A stretch of 64,000 nt of DNA from Gentiana macrophylla (lineage: Eukaryota > Streptophyta > Magnoliopsida > Gentianales > Gentianaceae): positions 54,122,246 through 54,186,245 of the forward strand of contig CM047817.1 in assembly GCA_026214975.1 (NCBI GenBank), given 5' to 3'. Position 1 is the first letter of the stretch. Every line of letters starts with the position of its first letter. A model generated the notes under the pieces. The model worked only from the letters and a program-made list of their open reading frames with translations. It had not been told where the DNA came from and did no database searches. This document shows positions 21,831 through 31,912 of this stretch, one piece after another. A program made the position numbers and the translations under genes.

Positions 21831-23345
21831 AACGATCATGCCACAAATTAGACCAAACAGCTGCAAAGGTGGATGGGAGTTGCTTAGGGTGGAAGTGAGG
21901 GGATACAAAGCCCCGGTGCTGTTACATCGCATGAGAGACATCCCCGTCATCAGATCCTTCATAGAAAACCCAAAAGGGTCAAATTCAGCAGAAACACGAT
22001 TATCAGAGGTGAAACGCCGCACAGATATTAAATGTTTAATAAGTTTCGGGGCATGGAGGACGTTATTTAAATGAAGTGGTGGGTGGTGTGGTGGAAGGGA
22101 TACGTGTCCATAACCGTGAATTGGAATTTGTTGACCACTACCGACAATAATATGATTATTTAATATGCTCAAATTAAAATAGGACGAGAGATTACCATTA
22201 GAGCCCGACATGTGAGAAGTTGCACCGTTATCAAAATACAAATTTTCATCCGGCACATTGAGAGACATAGTGTGCATAGTCGCTTCGATGTCCGTGGGGG
22301 AGATATTTGAGACAGGTGTTGTCTGTGTGTGATAGGCCTGCGGAGGACGAGCACCTAAAATACCATGTTGCTGAGTGGGCCGAGTCCAATTTGAAGTTGG
22401 GCAATGACAAGGGGGGATTAACCACGGTTGTCCCCAATTAATCCAAGGTGGATATGACCATTGCCATGGCCGCTGCTGTTGATTACCGGTAGGGGAGGAT
22501 TGATGCTGCTGATTTCCACTGCTAGAGTTGCCTCCACGGCCACCGGAATTTCCTCCACCATAGTTTCCACGGCCTCTTCCGGAGTTCCTGCCCCGATTGC
22601 CACCACGAGAGCTTTGCCCCACGTCTGTGTCCACCTTGTGACCGTGGGTTTTGCTCTCTGGACTGTGGATTGGAACCACATTGGAGAATAGGGCTGTTTC
22701 GCCGGTGCCGGAGGAAGCAGAAATCCTTTTTGCCTTACGGGTCTCTTCGAGAATGAGCTTCGAACGAGCCTCATAGAATTCCGGTAACGGGTCGCTTTGT
22801 TGGAGTATGGTAGCCACACCTTCATAATTTTTGTTGAGACCGGCAATTAATTGGAGAACGAGGCATTGATTGGAGACTGGAGCACCGACATTAGCCAATT
22901 GATCCGCAAGTATTTTTAGCTCTTGGTAGTAGGCTGAAACATTGGGATGATTCTCCTGCTTGACTGCATTGAACTGATTTTCAAGGTACAATGCTCTCTG
23001 ATTTTTATTATCACGAAAAATGCCTTCCAAACGATCCCACGCTTTTTTAGCAGTTGTATCCGGAGTGATGATCGTGTGCAACAAATCGTTAGAAATTATG
23101 CCATAAATCCACTGTAGAATGACCGCGTCTAATCTTTTCCATAGGTCATCATCAACGACTTTCTCTTTAGATTTGTCTGTTGATTTTGGGGGAAGAATGT
23201 GGTCAATTACGTTGTAGACCCGGCAGTGGATTTTAAACAACTCTGCCCAAGGGGAGTATTGACCATTTTCCATTACAAGAATAATAGGGATAAATTTTTT
23301 AATGTTGTTGACTACGATAGCAGGGTGAAATTTGGATTCAGCCAT
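21828..23345 (-). pseudogene. Copia gag and protease, long intact frame
   Basis: The likely start is MAESKFHPAIVVNN at 23345. An upstream ATG at 23435 is formed by the LTR end plus the primer-binding site and is probably incidental. The UBN2-type gag capsid domain covers roughly the first 210 residues (LWKRLDAVILQWIYGII, AKKAWDRLEGIF, VSAYYQELKILADQL). Instead of a zinc knuckle there is a Gly/Arg-rich RGG-type tract (around 22540-22620), then a Trp/Pro/Gln-rich linker. The aspartic protease reads LYFDNGATSHMSGS, with the DNGA active site. The frame is open for more than 500 codons and ends by frameshift before the integrase zinc region. Confidence 0.9.
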
Positions 23346-23422
23346 GGGAGAGGAGGAAGAGAGACGTGAGAGGTGAAGATGGAAAACGGCAAGAAGAAAA
23401 AAGAGCACAATTTTGGGAATTT

Positions 23423-23434
23423 GCTCTGATACCA
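23423..23434 (-). other. Primer-binding site of the copia element
   Basis: The minus strand reads TGGTATCAGAGC right after the 5' LTR, complementary to initiator Met tRNA. Confidence 0.9.
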
Positions 23435-23629
23435 TGAAAGTTTGGAAATTTCCCTGTCATTCTCATTGATGTCTTACAATAATATATAATTACAAGGATG
23501 AAGTCTAGGCTACAAATATGGGTATAATAAATACAAATGTTTGACTACTCTATATAAGGAATGTACCATAACTATGAGAATATTACAATTGAATAAAATA
23601 TATACATAATATATTTTTATACTCTAACA
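23435..23629 (-). mobile_element. 5' LTR of the copia element
   Basis: Same 195-bp repeat as 14226-14420 with about five differences, bordered by the primer-binding site on one side and the CCTTC target duplication (23630-23634) on the other. Confidence 0.92.
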
Positions 23630-23634
23630 CCTTC

Positions 23635-24700
23635 TGATCTCTATTTATCTTGGTGGTAAATTCTCATAGGATTAGGAATCCTTAGAACGTGTTTATGTTT
23701 CACTAGAACCAAGTGAAATGTCTCCTTAGGCGAATGCTAGGTTGAGTTTTAAGCTCACATCTCTTATGTGATCCTCTTAAGTTTTGTTCCTTTCGAGAAC
23801 CCTTATTAGGATCCCTCTTTCCTTTGGGAATATTCGAATTTTTTTCTAATTATCTTTCTTTTTGAGGTTTTAATGCTTTCGTAATGCTACGTTTGGTTCA
23901 GATCACTTCTTTGTAACTTGGTGTTATGCAAAATGAGTAAACGATTTTGTTCATGTTTCTACATGTCATGTGATATCATTTTTTTGTTCTAAGTATTCTG
24001 TAAATTATCAGCCACTTAGAAAGTTGTCTTATCTACTATTTCTCTCTTTACATCAATTTAGTTTTCAATATGGATTGTTCACAAATTGTTTTACAAGGAG
24101 GGGTACTCAGTTCAGAAAATTCTGCAGCGGTACTCTTACTTATCAATCTGTTTTGAATAAGCTAAGCACCTTCAAATGACTTGGATTTTTGATATGTTGT
24201 ATAAACCATCCTGCACTATAAATGTTGTTTTGGAACCATGTGCAAACTCGTTTTGGTCTGAGCACAATCTGCAACACACGGCAGTTGATGAAGTCCTGAA
24301 ATTTTTTGACAGCTTACAGCAGTAGATAAAAAGAATTATTTTGACCGACCTATGGCTTCCCAAAAATTATGATTTTTGAGCATCATATGTAAAAATTATA
24401 CACTGACAGATTCTCTCTTGCCCTCATGTTCAAAATCAGCTCGGTTTGTTTTGTGCATATCATTTATTTCATGGCTTATGTATGCACCTGAATTTATCAA
24501 AACCATGTAAGTCCTCTGGTCAAGAAAGGATAGATGTCTTTCTTTCACCCTGTAAGTTATGTTGTAGTAGGTTATAAGATATGAGAATACTTTGATTTAT
24601 TTGATTCTTAAGGTAGTTGTTATCCAGGATAAGAAGTTTGGTAGGTAGAAACTAGATGTTGTCGTTATAGTGCTCCTCGATGGCAAGAAACAATTGTGTG
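23635..24700 (+). mobile_element. chromo1 internal region, non-coding part 1
   Basis: No gag or pol can be recognised in either strand. The plus strand is T-rich. A stretch at about 24090-24330 is repeated imperfectly at about 27380-27610. Confidence 0.6.
24090..24330 (+). repeat. Dispersed imperfect repeat of chromo1, copy 1
   Basis: Shares with 27380-27610 the core CACCTTCAAATGAC(T/C)TG, ATTTTTGATATGTTGTA and the later TTGACAGCTT/CTGACAGCTTG. Both copies lie in the same non-coding internal region and same orientation, 3.3 kb apart with the solo LTR between them. Confidence 0.6.
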
Positions 24701-26605
24701 TGTAACGCCCCGTTCCCGGATACCGAGCCCTTATCCGGAAATACGACGTTCGGCACATATATAAATAAAATTTAATTCATTTATATATGTAAGCCTACAA
24801 TCAATACAGTCAAAGTGCGCGGAATTTAATGCTCGGGTGATAAATATCCAATAAGATGCTAGAATACGAAAAGGTACTAAAAGTTGAAAGTGTATCAAAA
24901 CAATACAACTGAAGTCCCTCGAAAGTCCAAACGAAATACTATGAAATAAGAAATAAAGATGAACACACGTCATCCCAAAGTACTATGAACAAAGTATATA
25001 AAATAGTGCAACATCTCAAATGTAAATGAAAGTGCATAAATAAAAAGAATGAAATATCAAGCTTAGAGATCCTCCTCGGGAACATACTCCTCGTAATACT
25101 CGAAATCCTGTTAGCTTTCTCACCCCCAAGCACATACAACAAAATGCACAAGGGGTAAGTATATAATACTCGATAAGAAGAAGAGAATGCGTTTAAGTTT
25201 AGAACATATAAGGTTGAACATTATTAGGTTTCAACTAAAAGGCAAGACAGACTCGATTCTACGCATAAAGGTTACATCTCCCAATATGCCTAAATCAGAA
25301 TCGCTTAGCTTATCTTTGTTACAACATGCTATCAAGGTGGAACGTGACATATTGAAATCTTCAGATACAATAACCCCGGAACGTATTGAAATCTTCAGGA
25401 TACAATAACCGGTCCGATAGTATGAACATACGGCGATGCCTATAGGCCTGCAGGCCGATAGGACACTCACTTTGACTGTCTGTTCACACATCACGCTATA
25501 GATCTTCAGGATCTACCCAAGACCACATGGTGTTTAATCTTTTATCTAGCAAGTTGTGTAGTATTAGGTGATTAATCGGCCCTCCTAGTTCATTTAGATA
25601 ACACTCCTTACCGACACCACTCATCATGATCAAAAGACCAATTCTAGCCTAAGTAAGGTTTAAAGGTGTTATAATAAAATAATAATACGTTTACAAAGGT
25701 TTAAGGTTGATTAAACAACCCTAAACGATAGTCGAAAGCCAATTTAAACAAGTGGGAGACCGGCTCAGTGGGCCTTTGTTTGAAGGACCAGGCGCCCGTC
25801 TCGAAGGCTCTGACGCGCCCGTCCAAAAGTGGGCGCCCGTCCGGACATCCCCTTTCAATCTTGTATCAAAATCGCACCTCGTGGCGCCCGTCCGAGGATC
25901 CCGCAGCCGCCGCCCAAGGTTGGGCGCCCGTCGAAAAAACCGACGCCCGTCCGACCTGGCGATTTTCCAGAAACTAGTTTAGCACATCATCGTATTCATC
26001 CGTTTTCCAAACCAAAAACCCAATCTTTCCTGACCAAAAGTACTCGAATTAAACTACCACCCATACCAAAACATCAACCATTGTTTAGGCATCAAATTAA
26101 CACAATTAAACCACTAATACAGCAAGGAAAGCAACACAATTGTTATAAATTCAAAACTGAAAACGTAAGGATTTCTCCTTACCTTTTCTGCCTAAATACT
26201 CAGAATCAGATGTTGTGCCTGGTACCGATGCGAAGCTCTCGTCACGAGGATTCCAACGGTATGCTATGATCTGAAAACGGAAGAGGAACGAATGAGATAT
26301 CAAGGATCGAAAGTTGACGGTTTCAATGCCCAAAACAGCGGTTTCTCTTTTCTGAGGGGGAGGAGTGCGCCTGCTCCAAGATTCAGGGTTTTAGGAAAAA
26401 TGATTAGGTTTTAGTATATTTCCGTTTATATACGACAACCTAATTATCATTTTAAACCCGAATTTACTCCAATACCCTCGAACAACCATTAAACCGAAAC
26501 CGTTATAATTCAAAGGATTTAAATTCCAACGAAAAGGAAAAAGAATATTAATTACGTTTTCGCAAAATGACACGTCTGCCCTTTTACGAAAGTCGGAATA
26601 TTACA
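24701..26605 (-). mobile_element. Solo Tekay-type LTR inserted in chromo1 (TSD GTGTG)
   Basis: Starts TGTAACGCCCCGTTCCCGG and ends CGGAATATTACA on the plus strand, i.e. an LTR in minus orientation, flanked by the perfect repeat GTGTG (24696-24700 and 26606-26610). No internal sequence is present, so it arose by LTR-LTR recombination. It is related to, but diverged from, the LTRs of the element at 47948-56306. It holds a GC-rich array at about 25790-25970. Confidence 0.9.
25790..25970. repeat. GC-rich GCGCCCGTCC motif array in the solo LTR
   Basis: Six or so copies of (G/A)(G/C)CGCCCGTC(C), with the same TATCAAAATCGCACCTC spacer that occurs in the Athila-like solo LTR at 43627-43643. The presence of matching motif and spacer in LTRs of a different lineage is unexpected. 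Confidence 0.7.
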
Positions 26606-26610
26606 GTGTG

Positions 26611-29280
26611 GTGATTTTCCAATCTTAGGTCTTCATTAACAAGGTTCTCTTTTATAATAATCTAGTTTCCTACTTGGTTATCCCGATTTCAAATGTTTCC
26701 CCATCCATACTAATTGTAACCCATGCTCTGGTTTAATCCTCCATTTGAAACTTCTGAAACTCGGTAAAAGACCATTATTACGAAGTTTTATTTTCGAAGT
26801 GTGTACATATTTTGAAGTTCCTTATTTTTTTAAGATGTTTTCATCGTGTCAAATGCTTGATTTAGGAAAAATAAGTTTCTCCTCCTTCGAACTATTTCAA
26901 CTGACAATTGCATATCTTTCCAACTCTATCATGTTTAGCTATTTCGGGGCAACACACTTTTGCATCCTAGTGATTACCCTTAATGCATACCCTACAAGAT
27001 GTTTTAGTACATACAAATTTTTGTTTAAAGACTCAACTCTACAAATCCTACACCTTCTCTTTTCGCTGTCGTTTGGTTTATGTTTACCAAAATCCTTGAC
27101 CTTGTTTTTCTCGAGATGGGTTCCACACAAACTCCATATGTAATTGTATATTTACCAAGTACTTCTCACTCATTTCAACAATTAGTGTTAGAGGTTTCTT
27201 CCTTTGACACATAGTTTTATCATCCCCATGATTGGCTCTATCCAACACGAGTGCATGCTTTCTGTTTCCGTATTTTCCCTTCATGTAAAGCTATTTCCCA
27301 TGATCCAAAAATTCCGAAAAGTTTCTATTTTTACATTGATTCGATAATCTATATGGATTGTTCAGAAAATCCAAGTTATTTCCGGACACTCTGTCCAGAA
27401 AATCTTGGCCGCAGAACCTTCACTTCTCCTTCGGTTTTGAACAGGTTAAACACCTTCAAATGACCTGAATTTTTGATATGTTGTAGAAAACAATTTTATC
27501 TACAACTTTGCTTTTGAAATCAAGTTCAAATTTCTTTTTGTTTGATATTAATGTGCTATTTAAATCAATGTTTATTAATAAAAAATTCTGACAGCTTGTG
27601 TAATCGGCAAAAATATTTGTTTTTGATTAATTCAATCTCATCCAAAAATTCTAATATTTTTATGTCACCTAGAAAACTCCAGTATCTAAATCTTTTCTTG
27701 TTTGATCGTACTCAAATTCCTTTTTGTTTGGGCTGTACAAATTGATAAGGTCAGATCCAGAGTAAATATCGTACACAGCCACCTAAAAGGGATCCTCACA
27801 TCTTTGACTGAGGTTTGGGCTAAGAGTGTAACAAGTTACGGGTGTTAAGTCTTAGAAGGTTTCCGAAGCGATCTTTCCCTAGGATATGCATCATGGTAGA
27901 ATGTTTGTAAGGTTAAAATTGTTGTTTCTTTTGCAGTTATAAACAAGAACCAAGATGCTATCCTCTAGCATGCCATGTTTGATGTTCAGAACCTTTTTGT
28001 GCCTTTTGTAATTATATTTTTTTTGGTAATTTATTTCTCATGTAATCCCTCACTTGAGATCTTTAAGCTCAACAAATTTTCTTCACTTTTTGTCATGAAT
28101 TACCTAAGAAATATATCTCCATAAGCATTTCTTTTGAACAAATCCATGCTTCCTTACTTGTCAAATCAAAGAACAAGTTCCCTCTAACTCTGCATTGTTG
28201 CCCCCATTCTTCTTTTCAAGTACATATTTGACTGGACCTTTTAATGTCAGAACATTCTTTTTACTTGTGTTTATTTTCAGCTTCCCTCCTAAGGGTAGTG
28301 TTGATTTTGTGCTCTTTCCATCTAATGCTACTTGTTCTTTCAAGGTATGCATCTCATCTTCATACCAGTTGGATCATTAATCCTACCTTGACATCCATCT
28401 TGAGTTACCTATCTTTAACCTTCTAGCAATTTATGCTAAACCAGGTTGAAGCAGAAGGTAGTCTTTGCCAAGGTGCCTTCCGAACCTATTTAGCCAATCA
28501 ACTTTTGAATTCCTAAACTTCTGTTCTCAAATTCAGATTAATGCACCTTGTACCTTTTCAGTTTTAAATCACTTTCGGGCCATTTAGAGCCATTAACCGC
28601 CAGACACACTTTTGATATTCCATCTTCTATTTTGGTGTTTCTATTACAATTTTGTTACACCAGTTGAAATGTCTATTTTCTTTTAACCTTTTCTTTCCCA
28701 CACGACGGATAACCTTGAGCCCTTATTCCTCGGTAGTGTGCTATTCCTCTCGAAGGGTGAAACCTTGAAACTTTGAATTTGATCATCAATGATCTTTCAA
28801 GTCGGAAAGTTTGAGTTAATTCTTTGAAGCCAAACTTTATCCAAAAATTCTTAAGTGTCTTTTCCCCTTCACTTGAAAGCTCGTTTATCACATACTTTTT
28901 CAAACATTTGATTTTTCCCTTACATTTTCACGAGGAAAACCCTATCTCCTTTTCAATCTTGAAATAACCTTTGTTTGAATATTGCAAACTTAGATTTTTC
29001 CTTGACAAGTTCCTTTTATTTCATTTTGAGACCTTTTGGTGTACCCGTTTTGTCTCTAAAGCTCCTGCATGTTGAGATTCTGCCCTCTTTTGATTTCTAA
29101 ATTGTTTAGTCTTCCTGGTGCTCAACCTGTCACCTTCAAACTCTGTTTTTTTTCAAGCTAACCCTTATTGGCTTAAGTATCAGATCAGATCGTCAAGAGA
29201 AAGTTTGGCAAATGCATGTTCTCCATCCCAACGAGACTCAGAAGTCCTTTAGCTAGGATCATTTTGGTTCTACAACAAGT
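26611..29280 (+). mobile_element. chromo1 internal region, non-coding part 2
   Basis: No recognisable protein motifs on either strand. T-rich on the plus strand, with many short pyrimidine runs. It contains the second copy of a dispersed repeat (27380-27610). I see no gene here. It behaves like the non-coding middle of a large retrotransposon derivative. Confidence 0.55.
27380..27610 (+). repeat. Dispersed imperfect repeat of chromo1, copy 2
   Basis: Second copy of the repeat at 24090-24330. Shared order: a CCAGAAAAT/TCAGAAAATTCTGC-like block, GGTTTTGAA, CACCTTCAAATGACC, TTTTTGATATGTTGTA and GACAGCTTG. Confidence 0.6.
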
Positions 29281-29925
29281 TTCTGTCAAAGAGATGAATG
29301 AAGCCACAAGGTATCACTTGTGTTCAACCGGAGCAATCAAGATGCACATAGAGTTGGAACAGTATTACTGAAGATCTTTCATGAAGATAGACATAGAAGA
29401 GTTGTCTACAATAATGGTTACCACTTCAACGTCTAGATGTCAACCTTTGAAGCTCTGCATGGAAGTAAGCATAGAATGCCAGTTTATAGGATGAAGTGGA
29501 GCAATGAAATAATACAAGACCAGAGTGATACAACAAGCCAACAAGAAGATTGAAGTGGGTCGTCACAACCTCAAGTTTGCTCAAGACAAACAGAAGAATG
29601 GTGAAGATGGAAGAAGAAGACGGTTTGGGTCTGAAGTGACGTCCCTCCTGTGCCGGTGATGAACTAATGCATAACCAACATTGATGTGGAAGCAAGCTTT
29701 GACCTCAAAATGGTTGAAGAGACTTTGACCTATGCGGAAGAATCAAGTGCACTTTGGAGCGGTAGATGAAGAAAAATTAAGAAAGAAGATGTACAACTAG
29801 CTTTGGTTCAGTGAAGCAGTCACACACCGGAAAAGACGACATGAGAGTTAGATGACGAAATGCTTCACAAAGTCCGGAGTTCAAGTACACCCAGTTACGT
29901 TCGATTTTCGAGGACGAAACTCCTC
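29280..29925 (+). pseudogene. Degenerate integrase and chromodomain of chromo1
   Basis: A heavily decayed Tekay-type integrase on the plus strand, spread over frames. The zinc-finger-side motif is IKMHIELEQYY-x-RSFMKIDIEEL (about 29351-29410). Then, after an internal deletion, come STFEALHGSKHRMPVY (about 29440-29485), the NKKIEVGRHNLKFAQDKQK and DGRRRRFGSEV region (29538-29630), and FDLKMVEETLTYAEES before a chromodomain relic (VQ-x-SSHTPEKTT-x-EL, about 29800-29860). In that relic both conserved Trp codons have become TGA. The corresponding region of chromo3 (56534-56938) is a close relative. No active enzyme is possible. Confidence 0.7.
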
Positions 29926-29940
29926 TTAAGTGGGGAGGAA
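29926..29940 (+). other. Polypurine tract of chromo1
   Basis: AAGTGGGGAGGAA immediately precedes the 3' LTR start TGGAACATCCC at 29941. The preceding GAGGACGAAACTCCT is the conserved 3' edge also seen in the other Tekay-type elements of the window. Confidence 0.85.
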
Positions 29941-30317
29941 TGGAACATCCCAAATTTTCAGAAAGGGTAAAAAGGTAATTGGGTAATTTCACTATGACCT
30001 AATTATTATTTATCCTATTTGAAGTAATCAAAAATGATTTAATTATTTTAAAAGGGGATTTAGTTTTTTAATTAATGAAATTAATTGATTTATTTTTATG
30101 GAAAATAATCCCCAAAATTCTCTTATAATTTTATCACGCAATTCTGAAAGAAAAAAAAAGAGGCAACGCAAAACGGACGCAGAATTGGCTGGAAGCGCAG
30201 TAAGGGAATCTTCAATCGTGCGGCTAATCCGTCAGGAATTTGGACAGACCGCATAAGACGGAAATCATCATATCATCAAGACGAACGTTTCCTCACAAAA
30301 TTTTCTCCATTTCGTAA
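29941..30317 (+). mobile_element. 3' LTR of chromo1, piece 1
   Basis: Aligns with the first part of the 5' LTR (from 12222). It is interrupted at CGTAA (30313-30317) by the Athila element and continues at 41579. Confidence 0.9.
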
Positions 30318-30568
30318 TGTTCGGTAAAAACTAGTTTTATAATTTATAAACCGAAACACCCCAAGTATAAGGATCGTAGTATAGGGTGTTTACGGGTCGT
30401 CCTAAGGGAGTGGAATGTTTATCGGATTCAAATATAAATCTATATCGATTATGTCACAATTATCTATCTAAACTACCAAACTAAGGCTGAAACTAACTAA
30501 AACCTAAAACTATCAACTAAAACTAAAACAGGAAATAAAAACAAACAGAAAATAAGAAAACAAAAAGC

Positions 30569-30650
30569 CAGACGAGCGTTCACTAAAGTGAACGAGCGTC
30601 TGAAAACAAAATCTAACGGACGGGCGTCTGCTCTTGCGGACGAGCGTCCA
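30569..30650. repeat. Inverted-orientation GC-rich array inside the Athila LTR
   Basis: Contains GACGAGCGTTC, GGACGGGCGTCTG (30618-30630) and GGACGAGCGTCC (30638-30649). The last is the exact reverse complement of GGACGCTCGTCC at 31514-31525 in the same LTR. It also contains its own local inverted repeat GTTCACTAAAGTGAAC. Confidence 0.7.
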
Positions 30651-31369
30651 ACTACGAACTGGAACAGAAAATATGCGAAAAACAGCAGGAAACTAGGGTT
30701 TATAAAACTAAAACTTAAACTAAACTTAATCTAAACGATTTGATAATAAACAATTGAGGAAAACACAGCAAGGCGACTAGATTTCACCTATCAACCAACA
30801 ACCCCAACTAGATGGTGATTAAAAAGACATAGTTTTTAGTAGTGATTTATTCACGAATTCAATTAGATTTCTTCAACCAAATTCTAGGGTTTCGTTTATC
30901 TTTTCAAATGTACTAAACAAAGAATCGAACTCAATCACAAGATTGTTTCCAAACTCTTACTCAACTAATCATGCATAATCTCTTATAACACAATTAGATG
31001 CATTACTTTGAATAAAATCAAACTCAAATAACATACTTTCATATATTGATTCAAGCGTCGAATAAACATAGATCGTTTCATCAAATCTTAATTCAATAAA
31101 ACTTAAACAACATAAAACAGATCCAAAGTAATAAAAAACTATGAATTAAACTCACTAAACATAAGCATCGAACTCCTCTAGTTGGTTGTGTTGATGATGG
31201 GCTTCCTCCGTCGACTCACTGCAAGGCTTCTAGCCAACAATCATGTTGAATATGATTGTTGGTTGGGAGATTTGCATCTCTGTGAAATTAGGGTTCTCTG
31301 GCCGCAGCTTTTTGGTGAATTTTCGATCTCAATTATGTGGTATATGAATTAGGGTTGGGGCTGCCGCTT

Positions 31370-31378
31370 TATTTATAG
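31370..31378 (-). promoter_or_regulatory. TATA box of the Athila LTR
   Basis: CTATAAATA on the minus strand, directly downstream of the GC-rich array; repeated in the 5' LTR at 41031-41039. The position fits the U3/R border of the LTR. Confidence 0.6.
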
Positions 31379-31410
31379 AGCTCTAAGTCGGTTAGGGTTA
31401 AGTCGGCCTT

Positions 31411-31580
31411 GAACGCCCGTCTGGTCTCGTGGACGCCCGTCCAGAATGCCTGGACGCTGAGTAAACGCTCGTTCATCCTCCGTCTGAACTCTCTGAATGT
31501 AAAACACAATTCCGGACGCTCGTCCACTTTATCAAACGCCCGTCTGGAATGGACGCTGCACGAACGCTCGTCCAAGATGC
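31411..31580. repeat. GC-rich GGACGCCCGTCC array upstream of the Athila TATA box
   Basis: GGACGCCCGTCC (31431-31442), GGACGCTCGTCC (31514-31525) and close variants (AACGCCCGTCTG twice, AACGCTCGTTC, GAACGCTCGTCC) surround the spacer AACTCTCTGAATGTAAAAC. The same array is in the 5' LTR at 41072-41240 with small differences. Confidence 0.75.
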
Positions 31581-31912
31581 TGAGGGTCGGATTTCATCAT
31601 CTTTATCCAATTTCTTCAAGCCAATTCCAACTCTATCTTGAATAATTCGACTTGAGCTTTATTTATCCACTTATAGCATTCGAAAATCAACACCTACATG
31701 ATAAATAAACAATGCAAAAATGTAATAAAATCCAAATAATAATAATTCCATCAAATCAACACTTAAAATCATCAATTTTGCATACAACCCTCTTAAAATC
31801 ATCTTTATTAAATAATTACACGTAAACCCTTAATTCTCATGTAAATTATGCAAATGTGGGAAAAATAATAATGAAATAACCCTTTAATAATCATATAAAT
31901 ATGGCCTTAACA

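Larger units (their letters stand above)
14226..23629 (-). mobile_element. RE1-like Ty1/copia element inserted in chromo1 (TSD CCTTC)
   Basis: A minus-strand element with 195-bp LTRs at both ends and a perfect 5-bp target duplication CCTTC (14221-14225 and 23630-23634). The gag-protease, integrase, RT and RNase H order is that of Ty1/copia. The LTRs differ at a handful of positions, indicating a moderately recent insertion. It is interrupted between RT and RNase H by the non-autonomous Athila-like element at 15164-19807. Without that insert it is about 4.76 kb, normal for a short-LTR copia element. Confidence 0.92.
30318..31912 (-). mobile_element. 3' LTR of Athila
   Basis: 1,595 bp. On the minus strand it starts TGTTAAGGCCATATTTATAT at 31912 after a purine tract and ends at 30318 with ...TTTTTACCGAACA. 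The TATA box CTATAAATA is at 31370-31378 (minus). The GC-rich array lies upstream of it (31411-31580), and an oppositely oriented array lies in the downstream part (30569-30650). Confidence 0.9.

Noticed and set aside
23346..23435. Upstream ATG giving a signal-peptide-like N-terminus on the copia gag
   Set aside because: The ATG is formed by the LTR end and the primer-binding site, and the hydrophobic stretch is leader sequence; the gag domain starts at MAESK.
31369..31645. Open frames of about 70-80 codons on both strands over the GC-rich arrays (also at 41030-41306, 43526-43723 and 25752-26269)
   Set aside because: They exist because the arrays lack stop codons. They are duplicated with the LTRs and have no protein motifs.
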